16,064 nt of DNA from Planctomycetaceae bacterium (GTDB taxonomy: Bacteria; Planctomycetota; Planctomycetia; Planctomycetales; Planctomycetaceae). The notes below the pieces were generated by a model that saw only the letters and a program-made list of their open reading frames with translations, searched no databases and was not told where the DNA came from. Location: positions 1-16,064 of the forward strand of contig JALWSL010000517.1 of the NCBI GenBank assembly GCA_027080405.1, written 5' to 3'. The stretch's first letter is position 1, and the number at the start of each line of letters is the position of its first letter. Shown here piece after piece: positions 7,024 through 15,102 of the stretch. The translations under genes and the position numbers were made by a program.

Positions 7024-7052
7024 CACGTTCCCTATTCTTTCCTGCGAACGTG
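7024..7052. terminator. Inverted repeat between converging genes
   Basis: CACGTTC (7024-7030) and GAACGTG (7046-7052) are perfect 7-bp inverted arms around a 15-base loop. They bracket the 10-bp gap between the TPR gene stop and the stop of the PSCyt1-WD40 gene, and the right arm lies inside the latter's last codons. A CTATTCTTT stretch fills the loop. It may serve both transcripts as a weak terminator. Confidence 0.4.
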
Positions 7053-9890
7053 CAGCATGACCGGTTGAGAGGCTGCCCCTCCCGCAGCGGTTGTTCTCAA
7101 ATGGAATAATCGGGATTGCGGTTTCGTCACCGGATCGCAGGTGACGAAGAATTCCCGTTCGCTACTCTGCTGCGTGATCAACAAACCGTTCAGGCCGATA
7201 TTGTCGATGTATGTCCCGAACGGCAGGTTTCGCCCGGAATCTTCGCGACCGAACGGGATGGGCCCCTTGAAGCCGTTCCGTTTTGCGACAACTTTCAACC
7301 GAACCGTTTCACCAGGATGAATGACAAATTCCAACAGTTCGGCATCAGGAGGTGAAACCGGTTGTAATCCTGTCGGGGCGGGAACAATGCGCAACGTCAG
7401 TTTCGGTTTGCCGCCCGATTTCAATTCCCTGAATCCTTTTACGGGATGCTCAACCCGATTTCCGTCGATCGTTGCCGTTGCGGTAAACTGAATTTGAGAG
7501 GCGAGCTTTTTATCTATTTCGATCCCGGCATCAATTGAAATGACTCCCTGTGCCTCAATCTGATCTTCTTCGATAATAATAGGTGAGGAAATCTGAATGC
7601 CCTCGGGAACGCGGATGCAATCGAACCGAACCGGTCCACGAAAGCCGTCGATACGAGTGATTCCTACCTGAAAATCCTGCCGCGAACCGGGAGAAACAGT
7701 AAGTGTCTCGTTCAAAATCCGTGGTGAGAAATCCCGTTTGGGAACGCGGATTTCAAGTTTGTATGAAAAATTTTCTCCTTCATAACCACGAATATCACTC
7801 ACTTTCACCAGGAATTCCCCCGTTTCGGGAGCAGTGAAAAACAGCCGCGAATCTTTTCCTGCATCCCGGTAGGAAGCATCATCATTTTCATAATAAATCG
7901 GAAAGACGGGTAAGCCGTTCGGCACAATCTCCTCTCCCGGCGGAATGGGTTGCACAATATAACAGGGCTCTCCCAGGGCATGCGACAGGGGCGTGGTGTC
8001 GAAATACCCCCAGCGTTTTCCCTTGTACGGAAAGACGTTGAACCCGGAATCTGCACCACGTGGCAGGTGATAAAAACGGGTCACCTCTCCATTGGCGTAC
8101 AGATATTCTTTCAGTTTCATCTCTGTCCAGTTGAAGATGCGAAAATCGCTTGTCTGATTGGAATCTTTCCCCCGGAAGGTGAAGTACGATTCTCGCACTG
8201 CCTGCAAGTTGATCCGTTTCAGCTTTTCGCCGCTGTCGGTAAGAATTTCAAGATGCGAATCGAGAGGCGATTTATCGCGATCGGCACGAATCTCAACCAC
8301 CCATTCTGCCCCTTGATTGGCAGAAAAGCGATACAGATCGAAATCGGCCCTGTCGTTCGGTCTTCCCTGAATTTTTCCTGTAATTTTTACCGGAAGATCA
8401 ATCCGCTGTGCCTGTTTGGGTGTCTGGTTCGGTTCCTGTTCTTTGATCGACTTCTCTGCCGTTTTCACCTGCGGAAGATGGGAAGACAGATTCAGATTTG
8501 CCTTGTGTGATTCGGCTTTCAGCAATTTGTCCTTTTCCGGAAGCCGGTAGGAAGAGAGCGACCCGTCGAGACGGGCCACGAAGAAACTATTTCCCTCGGG
8601 TGAAAAGGCAACGGACGATATCAGATCCCGATTTTTTTCATCCCACAGGTAAACTTCGCGAAAATCGTTCGCGTCCCACAACTTGATGACCCCATTTTCT
8701 GCAAAAGTGACCAGATAGCTCCCTTGAGGATGCCAGAGTAAATGGGAGACCCTCGCTTCATGGGCAAACAGGGCGAACACCTGAGGATTGATTTCCGGTT
8801 CCTGCCGGGAAACATGTTTCCAAATCCGCAGCTTTTTATCTGCCCCGACAGCCGCGACCCAGCTACTGTCCGGACTGAAAACGCAAGCATATTCCTCATT
8901 AAGCGGTTGAGGCAGGGTATCGAGCCGCATTCCATCCCGGACGCGCCAAAGTTTGCAGGTATCGTCGGCACTGGCGCTGACCAGCGATCGGCCATCCGGA
9001 CTGAACGCGATATCGTAGACGGCCCCATTATGTCCGGGGAAGGTTCTCACCTGCTGACCTGTTTCCGTTTCCCAAAGGATGATTGATCGATCGTAACTGC
9101 ACGTCGCCAAAAAATCTCCCTCAGGAGAAAACTCGATGTCGTAGATCAGATCGAGATGGCCGGGAAACTTTCGCTCTGTTTTTCCGCTGTGCAAATTGAA
9201 AATTGATATCCATCCCCCACGACTGCTCACTCCCGATGCGATCGCGAGACGTTTCCCGTCCTGCGAGAAACTGAGGCCATTTACCTTACCCGGCAAATCA
9301 CTGATACGAAATAGAGTTCGATCAAAATTGAGAGCTGCAACACCGGTGGCAGATTTTATTTCCGGCTTGAAGATCAGCACTTCCCTGAATCGTCCAATTG
9401 CAACCAGCCCATCTGGCGAGCAATCGATTGCGGTGATCTGCTTTTGGGCAAGATAAGGGGATATTTTCGGAACATTCAACGACAGGCGATCGGGATGTTT
9501 CCCTTTCGGACCGATTGCTCCCTGCTTGACCCAATTCTGCAACAACTCGATTTCCTGCCTGTTCGGTCGTGGTTCGTCTTCAGGAGGCATCGGGGTTTCC
9601 GCATCTTTCTCAAGAACCCTCAGCAGTAGACTCCCCGCGACATCACCAGGCAAAACAACCGGCTTGCCCTCAATACCGGCCTGTAATGCCTGATAGGTTT
9701 CCGTTGAAAAATCTCCCTCCCGATCCGAATCATTATGGCAACCGGAACAATACTTGCTCAGAATCGGTTGCACTTTTTTTTGATAGTCAATCGCCGGCTC
9801 ATTCGCGTACAGCTTCGGTAGCAAAACCAGTTGCATCAAAACTAACAACAGGAATAAAAACCTGTCGGGGAAAATACGCTTATATTCCAT
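7032..9890 (-). CDS. Exported Planctomycete cytochrome c (PSCyt1-like) / WD40 repeat fusion protein
   Basis: A large exported protein of 952 residues, function unknown. It opens with a signal peptide (about 1-29, cleavage near LYA before NEP). Next is a PSCyt1-type cytochrome c domain: YCSGCH gives the heme attachment Cys48, Cys51 and His52, and TPMPPEDEP offers Met101 as the distal ligand. Residues about 150-450 form a WD40 propeller, with repeats such as PGHNGAVYDIAFSPDG (285-300) and ILWETETG, KLWRVRDG, RIWKHV and KLWDANDF endings. From about 484 (EQEPNQTPKQAQ) comes a pre-peptidase C-terminal-like beta-sandwich, then two or more beta-rich Ig-like modules up to the end. Proteins of this architecture are a planctomycete hallmark. 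Redox sensing or a surface scaffold is possible but unproven. The DUF1549/DUF1553 and DUF1501 partners often found with PSCyt1 are absent here. No clear Shine-Dalgarno precedes the ATG. The gene is divergent from the PHP hydrolase. Confidence 0.88.
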   Translation of the reverse strand: MEYKRIFPDRFLFLLLVLMQLVLLPKLYANEPAIDYQKKVQPILSKYCSGCHNDSDREGDFSTETYQALQAGIEGKPVVLPGDVAGSLLLRVLEKDAETPMPPEDEPRPNRQEIELLQNWVKQGAIGPKGKHPDRLSLNVPKISPYLAQKQITAIDCSPDGLVAIGRFREVLIFKPEIKSATGVAALNFDRTLFRISDLPGKVNGLSFSQDGKRLAIASGVSSRGGWISIFNLHSGKTERKFPGHLDLIYDIEFSPEGDFLATCSYDRSIILWETETGQQVRTFPGHNGAVYDIAFSPDGRSLVSASADDTCKLWRVRDGMRLDTLPQPLNEEYACVFSPDSSWVAAVGADKKLRIWKHVSRQEPEINPQVFALFAHEARVSHLLWHPQGSYLVTFAENGVIKLWDANDFREVYLWDEKNRDLISSVAFSPEGNSFFVARLDGSLSSYRLPEKDKLLKAESHKANLNLSSHLPQVKTAEKSIKEQEPNQTPKQAQRIDLPVKITGKIQGRPNDRADFDLYRFSANQGAEWVVEIRADRDKSPLDSHLEILTDSGEKLKRINLQAVRESYFTFRGKDSNQTSDFRIFNWTEMKLKEYLYANGEVTRFYHLPRGADSGFNVFPYKGKRWGYFDTTPLSHALGEPCYIVQPIPPGEEIVPNGLPVFPIYYENDDASYRDAGKDSRLFFTAPETGEFLVKVSDIRGYEGENFSYKLEIRVPKRDFSPRILNETLTVSPGSRQDFQVGITRIDGFRGPVRFDCIRVPEGIQISSPIIIEEDQIEAQGVISIDAGIEIDKKLASQIQFTATATIDGNRVEHPVKGFRELKSGGKPKLTLRIVPAPTGLQPVSPPDAELLEFVIHPGETVRLKVVAKRNGFKGPIPFGREDSGRNLPFGTYIDNIGLNGLLITQQSSEREFFVTCDPVTKPQSRLFHLRTTAAGGAASQPVMLHVRRKE

Positions 9891-10205
9891 TTTGAACCGC
9901 GTCCCACTTCAAAAAGAAAACATCATCAAGAAAACAATTCCCCAATAATGTTGTTTCCACTACACAATCGTTACACAATAATGATGCAAAAAAACGGGCG
10001 TGGCAACACAGTAGCAGGAACTTTTCCTCCTCTTTTGTTGGAAAAACAGAAGGCAGACATTGGAAAATCCCCTTTCTTTTAGGACAATCGAAAATGGAAT
10101 ATGTCCTGTTGTGCGTCCGGGCTTTCCCTTTTGCGGTTCTGCTCACACAAGGGAGCTTACACGAGGCAACCCGGCAGCATTTTGATGATCCCACGGGAGT
10201 GCTTC
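9891..10205. promoter_or_regulatory. 315-bp divergent intergenic region, AT-rich, with phased short repeats
   Basis: No convincing gene lies here. The region separates the starts of the PSCyt1-WD40 gene (minus) and the CehA/McbA-like gene (plus) and must carry both promoters. An AT-rich part (about 9910-9990) has repeated CAAT/ACACAAT words spaced at multiples of 11 bp. On the plus strand TTGTTT (9951-9956 area) followed 17 bp later by CACAAT is a possible but weak promoter. GGGAG (10195-10199), six bases before ATG 10206, is the ribosome site of the hydrolase. An open minus-strand frame spanning the region looks spurious. Confidence 0.5.
9943..9983. repeat. Helically phased direct repeats (TACACAAT x2, CAATAATG x2)
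   Basis: TACACAAT occurs at 9961-9968 and again at 9972-9979, an 11-bp period. CAATAATG occurs at 9943-9950 and 9976-9983, a 33-bp period. The CAAT cores therefore start at 9943, 9965 and 9976, all on one face of the helix. The spacing suits cooperative binding of a regulator between two divergent genes. No such regulator is encoded in the window. Confidence 0.4.
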
Positions 10206-12320
10206 ATGCGGATACCCAATTTGATTCGAGTGATCTTCTTTTCCTTGATAGCCCGTTTCGCTCTGATGTTGCCCGTTTTCGCTGAAGCTCCGAGAATCCT
10301 GGACGAGAAACTTCATCACTTGCGGATGGAAGGGGCGCGCGAATGGGACGATTTCCCGGAAGTCGCGGAATCGGAATCACTTCTTGTCCCTTTCGACGCC
10401 ACGGAAAACGATGAGCCGGCAACGCTCCAGATCCGTCAACAGGATGTCAAACAGAAATGGGCGATCATCCTGAACGGAAGCAGGCTGGGGACACTTTCAA
10501 CAGACGCCAACGACACCGTGCTCTATTACGATATCCCCGCCAAAGGGTTACGTCAGGGAAAGAATGAACTGAAAATCGAACAGGTGATCACAAAACGTTC
10601 GCAACCGGATGACATTCGCATCGGGCAGATCGTTTTGCACCGGCAACCACGGGAAGAAATGCTTGGCGAATCGACTCTTGAAATTGACGTGACCGATACT
10701 TCAAACGGTCACTCGATTCCGTGCCGTATTACGATTGTTCGTGCCGATGGTGCGCTCCCGTCATTGGGAACGGTATCAAACTCTCATCTGGCGATAAGGC
10801 CAGGAGTTGTCTACACATCAACAGGGAATGCGAAAATCTCTCTCCCGGCCGGGAACTACAACGTCTTCGCAGGACGCGGGTTCGAGTATTCGATCGATCA
10901 GGTTCCTATCACACTGCAAAAGGGGGAATCGGTACGTACCGGGCTGAAAATCACCCGGGAAGTCCCCACGCAGGGCTATGTGGCATGTGATACCCACGTG
11001 CATACATTCACCTACTCCAGACACGGCGATTGCTCTATTGAGGAGCGTATGTTGACGCTCGCCGGCGAGGGAATCGAATTCCCGATCGCAACCGATCACA
11101 ATCAACATATCGATTATATTCCCTCTGCAAGACAGGCCCATGTTCTGCCGTATTTTACGCCGGTGATCGGTAATGAAGTCACAACAAAGCTGGGGCATTT
11201 CAATATATTCCCGGTTGCAAAAGGAGCACCGATTCCCAATTACAAAACAGACAGTTGGGCAGAAACTTTTCGGGAAATCAAAAAGGTTCCGGACGTGAAA
11301 ATCATTATTCTGAATCACGCTCGGGACATTCATGCGGGCACGCGACCGTTCGGGCCAAAATTGTATAACGAGGCCGTTGGTGTCAACCTCGAAGGTTGGA
11401 AACTGGAAGCCAACGCCATGGAAATTATCAATTCGGGAGCGACCCAGACCGATCCCCTGCAATTGACACGGGACTGGATGACGCAACTGAATCGTGGGAA
11501 TTATTTGACACCCGTCGGATGCAGCGATTCGCACGATGTCAACCGCTACATTGTCGGACAGGGACGCACCTACATACGCTGTAACGACACGGACCCGGGC
11601 AAAATCAACCGCGAAACAGCCATCCTGAATTTTCTGCAGGGCCGGGTGCTTGTCAGCTACGGGTTGATAACCGAAATGAAAATCAATGAGACCTGGCAAT
11701 CAGGCGATCTGGTCCCGGTTTCAGAAAACGCATCGCATGTTACTCTAAACCTTCGTGTTCTCGGGCCATCCTGGATCAGAGCGGATAGAATTCAACTTTT
11801 TGCAAACGGGCAACTGGTTCGTGAAGAAACAATCGAACGGCAGCCATCAAAGCAGAAGGGTGTTATCTGGACCGGTAATTGGAAATACTATCTTCCCGGC
11901 CATGATGTCCATTTGGTCGCCGTGGCGACCGGACCGGGAATAAAAGGACCGTTCTGGAAAACTGCAAGGCCGTATCAACCAACCTCTCCGCACTTTGAGT
12001 CCCGACTGATTGGTTGCAGTGGCTCAATCTGGATCGATGGCGACCACGATCGACAAAAAACAAGTGCGTTCGGTTATGCTCAAAAAGTATTCGAGGAATG
12101 CAAAGGGAACATCAACTCAATCATGGTTGAGCTGAAAAATGATGACGCCGACGCTGCTATTGCCGCCCAAGTGGCCTATTTGTACCAGCAATCAGGAAAT
12201 TCGCTTCTCTCGGAAGAATGCGTTGCCGCCCTGAAAAACGCATCAACAGCAACACAAAAAGGCTTCAGAAATTACTTCGAAGCCTGGCGAAAAACTCTCC
12301 TGGCCCGCAAGAGCCAATAA
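10206..12320 (+). CDS. Secreted CehA/McbA family metallohydrolase (PHP domain)
   Basis: A 704-residue exported protein. The signal peptide is about 1-26 (cleavage after VFA). Residues about 27-250 look like beta-sandwich domains, which may hold carbohydrate or simply position the enzyme. The PHP-type metal-dependent hydrolase domain follows: CDTHVHTFTYSRHGD gives His264 and His266, TDHNQH Asp297 and His298, IGNEVTT Glu324, GHFNIFP His331, LNHARD His371 and GCSDSHD Asp441 and His443. These are the ligands expected for a multi-metal site. CehA and McbA, the named members, are carbaryl carboxylesterases/amidases; the planctomycete paralogues probably act on other esters or phosphoesters, unknown here. 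A further beta domain and a helical tail (about 610-704) end the protein. The frame is open from 10101, but ATG 10206 has GGGAG six bases upstream and begins the signal peptide. Divergent from the PSCyt1-WD40 gene. Confidence 0.85.
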   Translation: MRIPNLIRVIFFSLIARFALMLPVFAEAPRILDEKLHHLRMEGAREWDDFPEVAESESLLVPFDATENDEPATLQIRQQDVKQKWAIILNGSRLGTLSTDANDTVLYYDIPAKGLRQGKNELKIEQVITKRSQPDDIRIGQIVLHRQPREEMLGESTLEIDVTDTSNGHSIPCRITIVRADGALPSLGTVSNSHLAIRPGVVYTSTGNAKISLPAGNYNVFAGRGFEYSIDQVPITLQKGESVRTGLKITREVPTQGYVACDTHVHTFTYSRHGDCSIEERMLTLAGEGIEFPIATDHNQHIDYIPSARQAHVLPYFTPVIGNEVTTKLGHFNIFPVAKGAPIPNYKTDSWAETFREIKKVPDVKIIILNHARDIHAGTRPFGPKLYNEAVGVNLEGWKLEANAMEIINSGATQTDPLQLTRDWMTQLNRGNYLTPVGCSDSHDVNRYIVGQGRTYIRCNDTDPGKINRETAILNFLQGRVLVSYGLITEMKINETWQSGDLVPVSENASHVTLNLRVLGPSWIRADRIQLFANGQLVREETIERQPSKQKGVIWTGNWKYYLPGHDVHLVAVATGPGIKGPFWKTARPYQPTSPHFESRLIGCSGSIWIDGDHDRQKTSAFGYAQKVFEECKGNINSIMVELKNDDADAAIAAQVAYLYQQSGNSLLSEECVAALKNASTATQKGFRNYFEAWRKTLLARKSQ

Positions 12321-12378
12321 GGCCGGCGTCAATCGCCGAACAGTGATTTCGATGCCCCAAATGCCGTTGAATCGTCCC

Positions 12379-12427
12379 CTTCCCCGAAGTGCACCGTTAG
12401 CGCACCTTGCAAAGCCATGCGGGGAGG
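12379..12427. other. Structured element between convergent genes, possible terminator
   Basis: CTTCCCCG (12379-12386) pairs with CGGGGAGG (12420-12427) over eight positions, one a G-U pair as plus-strand RNA. The 33-base interior can form a nested hairpin, GTGC (12389-12392) with GCAC (12402-12405). It sits about 60 bp after the hydrolase stop and about 110 bp from the converging AsmA-like gene's stop. A smaller hairpin CGGCG-TCAAT-CGCCG lies right after the hydrolase stop (12323-12338 area). There is no T-tract. It may end the hydrolase transcript or be a folded RNA. Confidence 0.4.
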
Positions 12428-12455
12428 AAACTTCAAGCAAGAGGTCAACAAATTC

Positions 12456-12527
12456 GCATCAATAGAACTTGCGTCAATAGAATCGCGTTAACAAAATTTG
12501 CGACAACGGATGCGCCAGATGGAAAAT
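12456..12527. repeat. Degenerate tandem repeat, five units of about 12-16 bp
   Basis: Successive units begin with GC(G/A) and share the pattern GCGtcAAtaGAAtt: 12456-12470, 12471-12484, 12485-12499, 12500-12511 and 12512-12527. The first two units are nearly identical (GCATCAATAGAACTT and GCGTCAATAGAATC); later ones drift. The array ends nine bases before the 3' end of the AsmA-like gene. Function unknown. Confidence 0.45.
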
Positions 12528-12535
12528 GCCGATAC

Positions 12536-14917
12536 CTATCTGTTCTTTTTGCGACGTTTCTCAATCAGTCGCTGGAGCAGACCATCGATCGCGGCAGGGG
12601 CGAGTTGCTGGGGGATCTCTTTCACCTGACTGGCATCGATCTGTGGCTTCTGCAGTGTTCCCCGGAGATGAATGACGATATCCTGCTGTTTCAACATTCC
12701 CAGCAGTGGTTTGTCGCCCCCTTTGACAAAATCGAGCGGAATCGTGATGCGATCATCGAGTGTTTGATCCAACCCAACCGAACCACTGGAAATAACCTTG
12801 ATCTGACCGGATTGAAACAGAAGTTGATCATGATGGATTCGCTGCTGTTTTAATGCGAAATGAACATCCTGCCGGGGCAGTTCCACCCATTTACTGCCCG
12901 GTTTCAGAAACTGGGGCGATCGACGGGACGGATTAAGCATCGAACGGATTCCCAATACAGGAGCAGTAGCCTTGAGAATGGCGGGCCCCGGGCCGAGTTT
13001 GCAGGTGTGAATATTGAGGCTCCCCTGCAGTTTTTGAGGTCGGCCGGTTGAAAGATCGAAAACAGCGCCTTCTGTTTCCAGCGAAAATTCACCCTGCAAA
13101 TCGGTCGCATTGGCGAAAACAGGAGAAACGTACTGCAGCCAGTTTCGGGCCATCGCCTCACTGAATTGCACGTTCTTCAACACGGTCCCCTGTTCCACTT
13201 TCAATAACCGTTTCCCATCTCTTAAATCGACCACCGATTTTGCCAGAAACCGGCCGTGTTGACCAACAGGAACCTTGACCGGAACGATACGCAATTGCTC
13301 CTGCTCGTACTTTGTCCAGAGTTCCCCCCGTTGTGAAACCACGCCATAGGATTCAATGGTATCCCAACTCCATTTTGAAACCGCAGAGAGAGGAAGCCGC
13401 GATGATTCTTCCGAGGGCTGTTCCGATTGTCGCTTTTCGGCAGCCTGCCCGTCGGTATCGGTTTTCTGTTTCACTACTGCAGTCCCACGGAGGGCGAATT
13501 CGCTGGGAGTCAGGCGTTCGATTTTCACTTTTTGCCGTAACTGCGGCACCATGAGCGAGACCAAAGGCGTGACATCTCCTGCCCCCGTCCCTTTCAGATC
13601 GTATAAAGGGTTCGTGGCGTACTGTTGGACTGTCCCTTCTATCTCAAGCTGAAACAGTCTGCTGTCCAACTTGCACTGCTCCAATGAGAGTTCCTGTTTG
13701 ATTCCGTCGATGACACCTCTGGATTGAAGCTGCACCGTTCCCAACTCAACCGGTTTTGGGGGAGGATTATTTTTCGGCCCGGTTCGCTGAAAGGGATCAT
13801 CCTGCTGTTCCTCCGCAACCCGTTCTGCTGGAGCGATGAGGCACTGCTCAAGCTTCAGTCCCAGATCGAATTTCCCGGGAATATTCGGCAGCGTATTGTC
13901 GATGGAAAAACTGCCAGTCATTTTCTCCGAGCGGAGCTGATGGTCTGAAAGCAGTTTTGTCGACTGTAAACCGATTTTTTGAGCGATGATTTCTCCATTC
14001 AATTCGAGTTTGAGCCCCGTTTTCAGGGTGCCGGTCCATTTGCTGTTGAAGTTGGCGTCTGCCGATTCGGCTGCAATATGAACATCGGGAAGCATCTGTT
14101 TGAGCCACGGCTGAATCAGTTCCAATGGGGTCTTTTCAAGCTTTCCTTCAACCTCCCCCGCGACAGCCTTGTTATCCTGCAACGCCAATTGGAAATCGGC
14201 CATCACTTTTCCTGCGGGGAGTTCCGATTCCGCATCAAGGATCAGCTTCGTTTCGCCGTGCAGGTTTCCTTTGACAAGCCGTGGGGATTTTTCGAGTATC
14301 ATCTCGATGTTGCGGGATTCAACCGTCCGTTTGGAAACCAGATCCTTAACGGTCACCCGTCCGTCAATCACCTTGATTCGCATCGGCTCTGCATTGTGTT
14401 GGAAATCGGGCCAGGTAAATTCCTGACCCGCCTCCCGTTGTGAAAACAATCGCTGCCAATTGGAACTGTATCTATCGACGACAAGATTGATTTCCGGCCT
14501 GGTAACCTCCAACACCAGCGGTTTGTCATCGGGCCAGAACATGCGCCAAAGCGGTGTGGAGATTTTGGCGGAACCGACTGTCGCAACAGGAACCCCTTCC
14601 TGATCAAGCATTGTCAGAGAATGGATTTCGACGGGCTTCCACCAAGCCAGTTCCGTTGTTTGAATATCGATCTGCCCCTGAAAATCTTCCATCAACGCGG
14701 ATGTCAAATAGCGACGAATCGAGGTATTTGAAAGCAGTTGAGGGAGAAAAACCCCCATCGCAACCAGCCCCAAAAACAGCAGGACGAGAAAACGGAACAG
14801 GAACCGCCTCTTTTTACGGGGGGCTTTTTCCTGTTCTGGCCTTTCCTGTGCGGGCCTGACTGCTGCTTCTGGAGCAACTTCTACTTTCGCCACAATCTTC
14901 TTCTCCTGGTTGGTCAT
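12536..14917 (-). CDS. AsmA-like membrane-anchored envelope protein
   Basis: A 793-residue protein with one N-terminal membrane helix (about 39-60) after a charged cytoplasmic head rich in Glu, Lys and Arg (KAPRKKRR directly before the helix). The rest is a long beta-rich periplasmic part with AsmA/TamB-like features: an N-terminal segment NTSIRRYLTSAL...GQIDIQTTELAWWKPVEI, as in AsmA-type proteins, and a closing segment SVGLDQTLDDRITIPLDF...IVIHLRGTLQKPQID that matches the AsmA C-terminal pattern. Such proteins form lipid-carrying grooves between the inner and outer membranes (AsmA, YhdP, TamB). A role in phospholipid or outer-membrane homeostasis is likely but inferred. Two low-complexity linkers, Gln/Asp/Pro-rich, interrupt it, and the tail is basic (RLIEKRRKKNR). 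The frame is open to a TTG at 14986, but ATG 14917 gives the expected charged head; neither has a good ribosome site. manA ends 185 bp upstream on the same strand. Confidence 0.72.
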   Translation of the reverse strand: MTNQEKKIVAKVEVAPEAAVRPAQERPEQEKAPRKKRRFLFRFLVLLFLGLVAMGVFLPQLLSNTSIRRYLTSALMEDFQGQIDIQTTELAWWKPVEIHSLTMLDQEGVPVATVGSAKISTPLWRMFWPDDKPLVLEVTRPEINLVVDRYSSNWQRLFSQREAGQEFTWPDFQHNAEPMRIKVIDGRVTVKDLVSKRTVESRNIEMILEKSPRLVKGNLHGETKLILDAESELPAGKVMADFQLALQDNKAVAGEVEGKLEKTPLELIQPWLKQMLPDVHIAAESADANFNSKWTGTLKTGLKLELNGEIIAQKIGLQSTKLLSDHQLRSEKMTGSFSIDNTLPNIPGKFDLGLKLEQCLIAPAERVAEEQQDDPFQRTGPKNNPPPKPVELGTVQLQSRGVIDGIKQELSLEQCKLDSRLFQLEIEGTVQQYATNPLYDLKGTGAGDVTPLVSLMVPQLRQKVKIERLTPSEFALRGTAVVKQKTDTDGQAAEKRQSEQPSEESSRLPLSAVSKWSWDTIESYGVVSQRGELWTKYEQEQLRIVPVKVPVGQHGRFLAKSVVDLRDGKRLLKVEQGTVLKNVQFSEAMARNWLQYVSPVFANATDLQGEFSLETEGAVFDLSTGRPQKLQGSLNIHTCKLGPGPAILKATAPVLGIRSMLNPSRRSPQFLKPGSKWVELPRQDVHFALKQQRIHHDQLLFQSGQIKVISSGSVGLDQTLDDRITIPLDFVKGGDKPLLGMLKQQDIVIHLRGTLQKPQIDASQVKEIPQQLAPAAIDGLLQRLIEKRRKKNR

Positions 14918-15102
14918 TGCGAACAGACTGCATTTTCGGGTAGTTCGCTCAGGAAAGCAAGGCGAGTTTTTCAGATTGTCAAGCAAGGGAAGGGTAGAGG
15001 GACATTGGTAGGGAGACCGAAAGATAAGTGTCGTATCTCAAGCGGTTGGGTGTGGTGGGTATCACGCGTCGAAAGTAGCGTTCATCGATTGCACTTACCA
15101 TG

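Noticed and set aside
9880..10194. 104-codon cysteine-rich minus-strand frame filling the divergent intergenic region
   Set aside because: It starts at a GTG without a ribosome site, overlaps the start of the PSCyt1-WD40 gene, and runs through the region that must hold two promoters. The cysteines are scattered without a metal-binding pattern.
10818..11699. 293-codon open frame antisense to the PHP hydrolase
   Set aside because: The opposite strand encodes all the metal-ligand motifs in the right order. The antisense product is low in recognisable structure and looks like a by-product of codon usage.
14977..14982. Perfect TTGACA on the minus strand upstream of the AsmA-like gene
   Set aside because: No acceptable -10 box lies 16-18 bp downstream (TGCTTT-like only), so it was not called a promoter.
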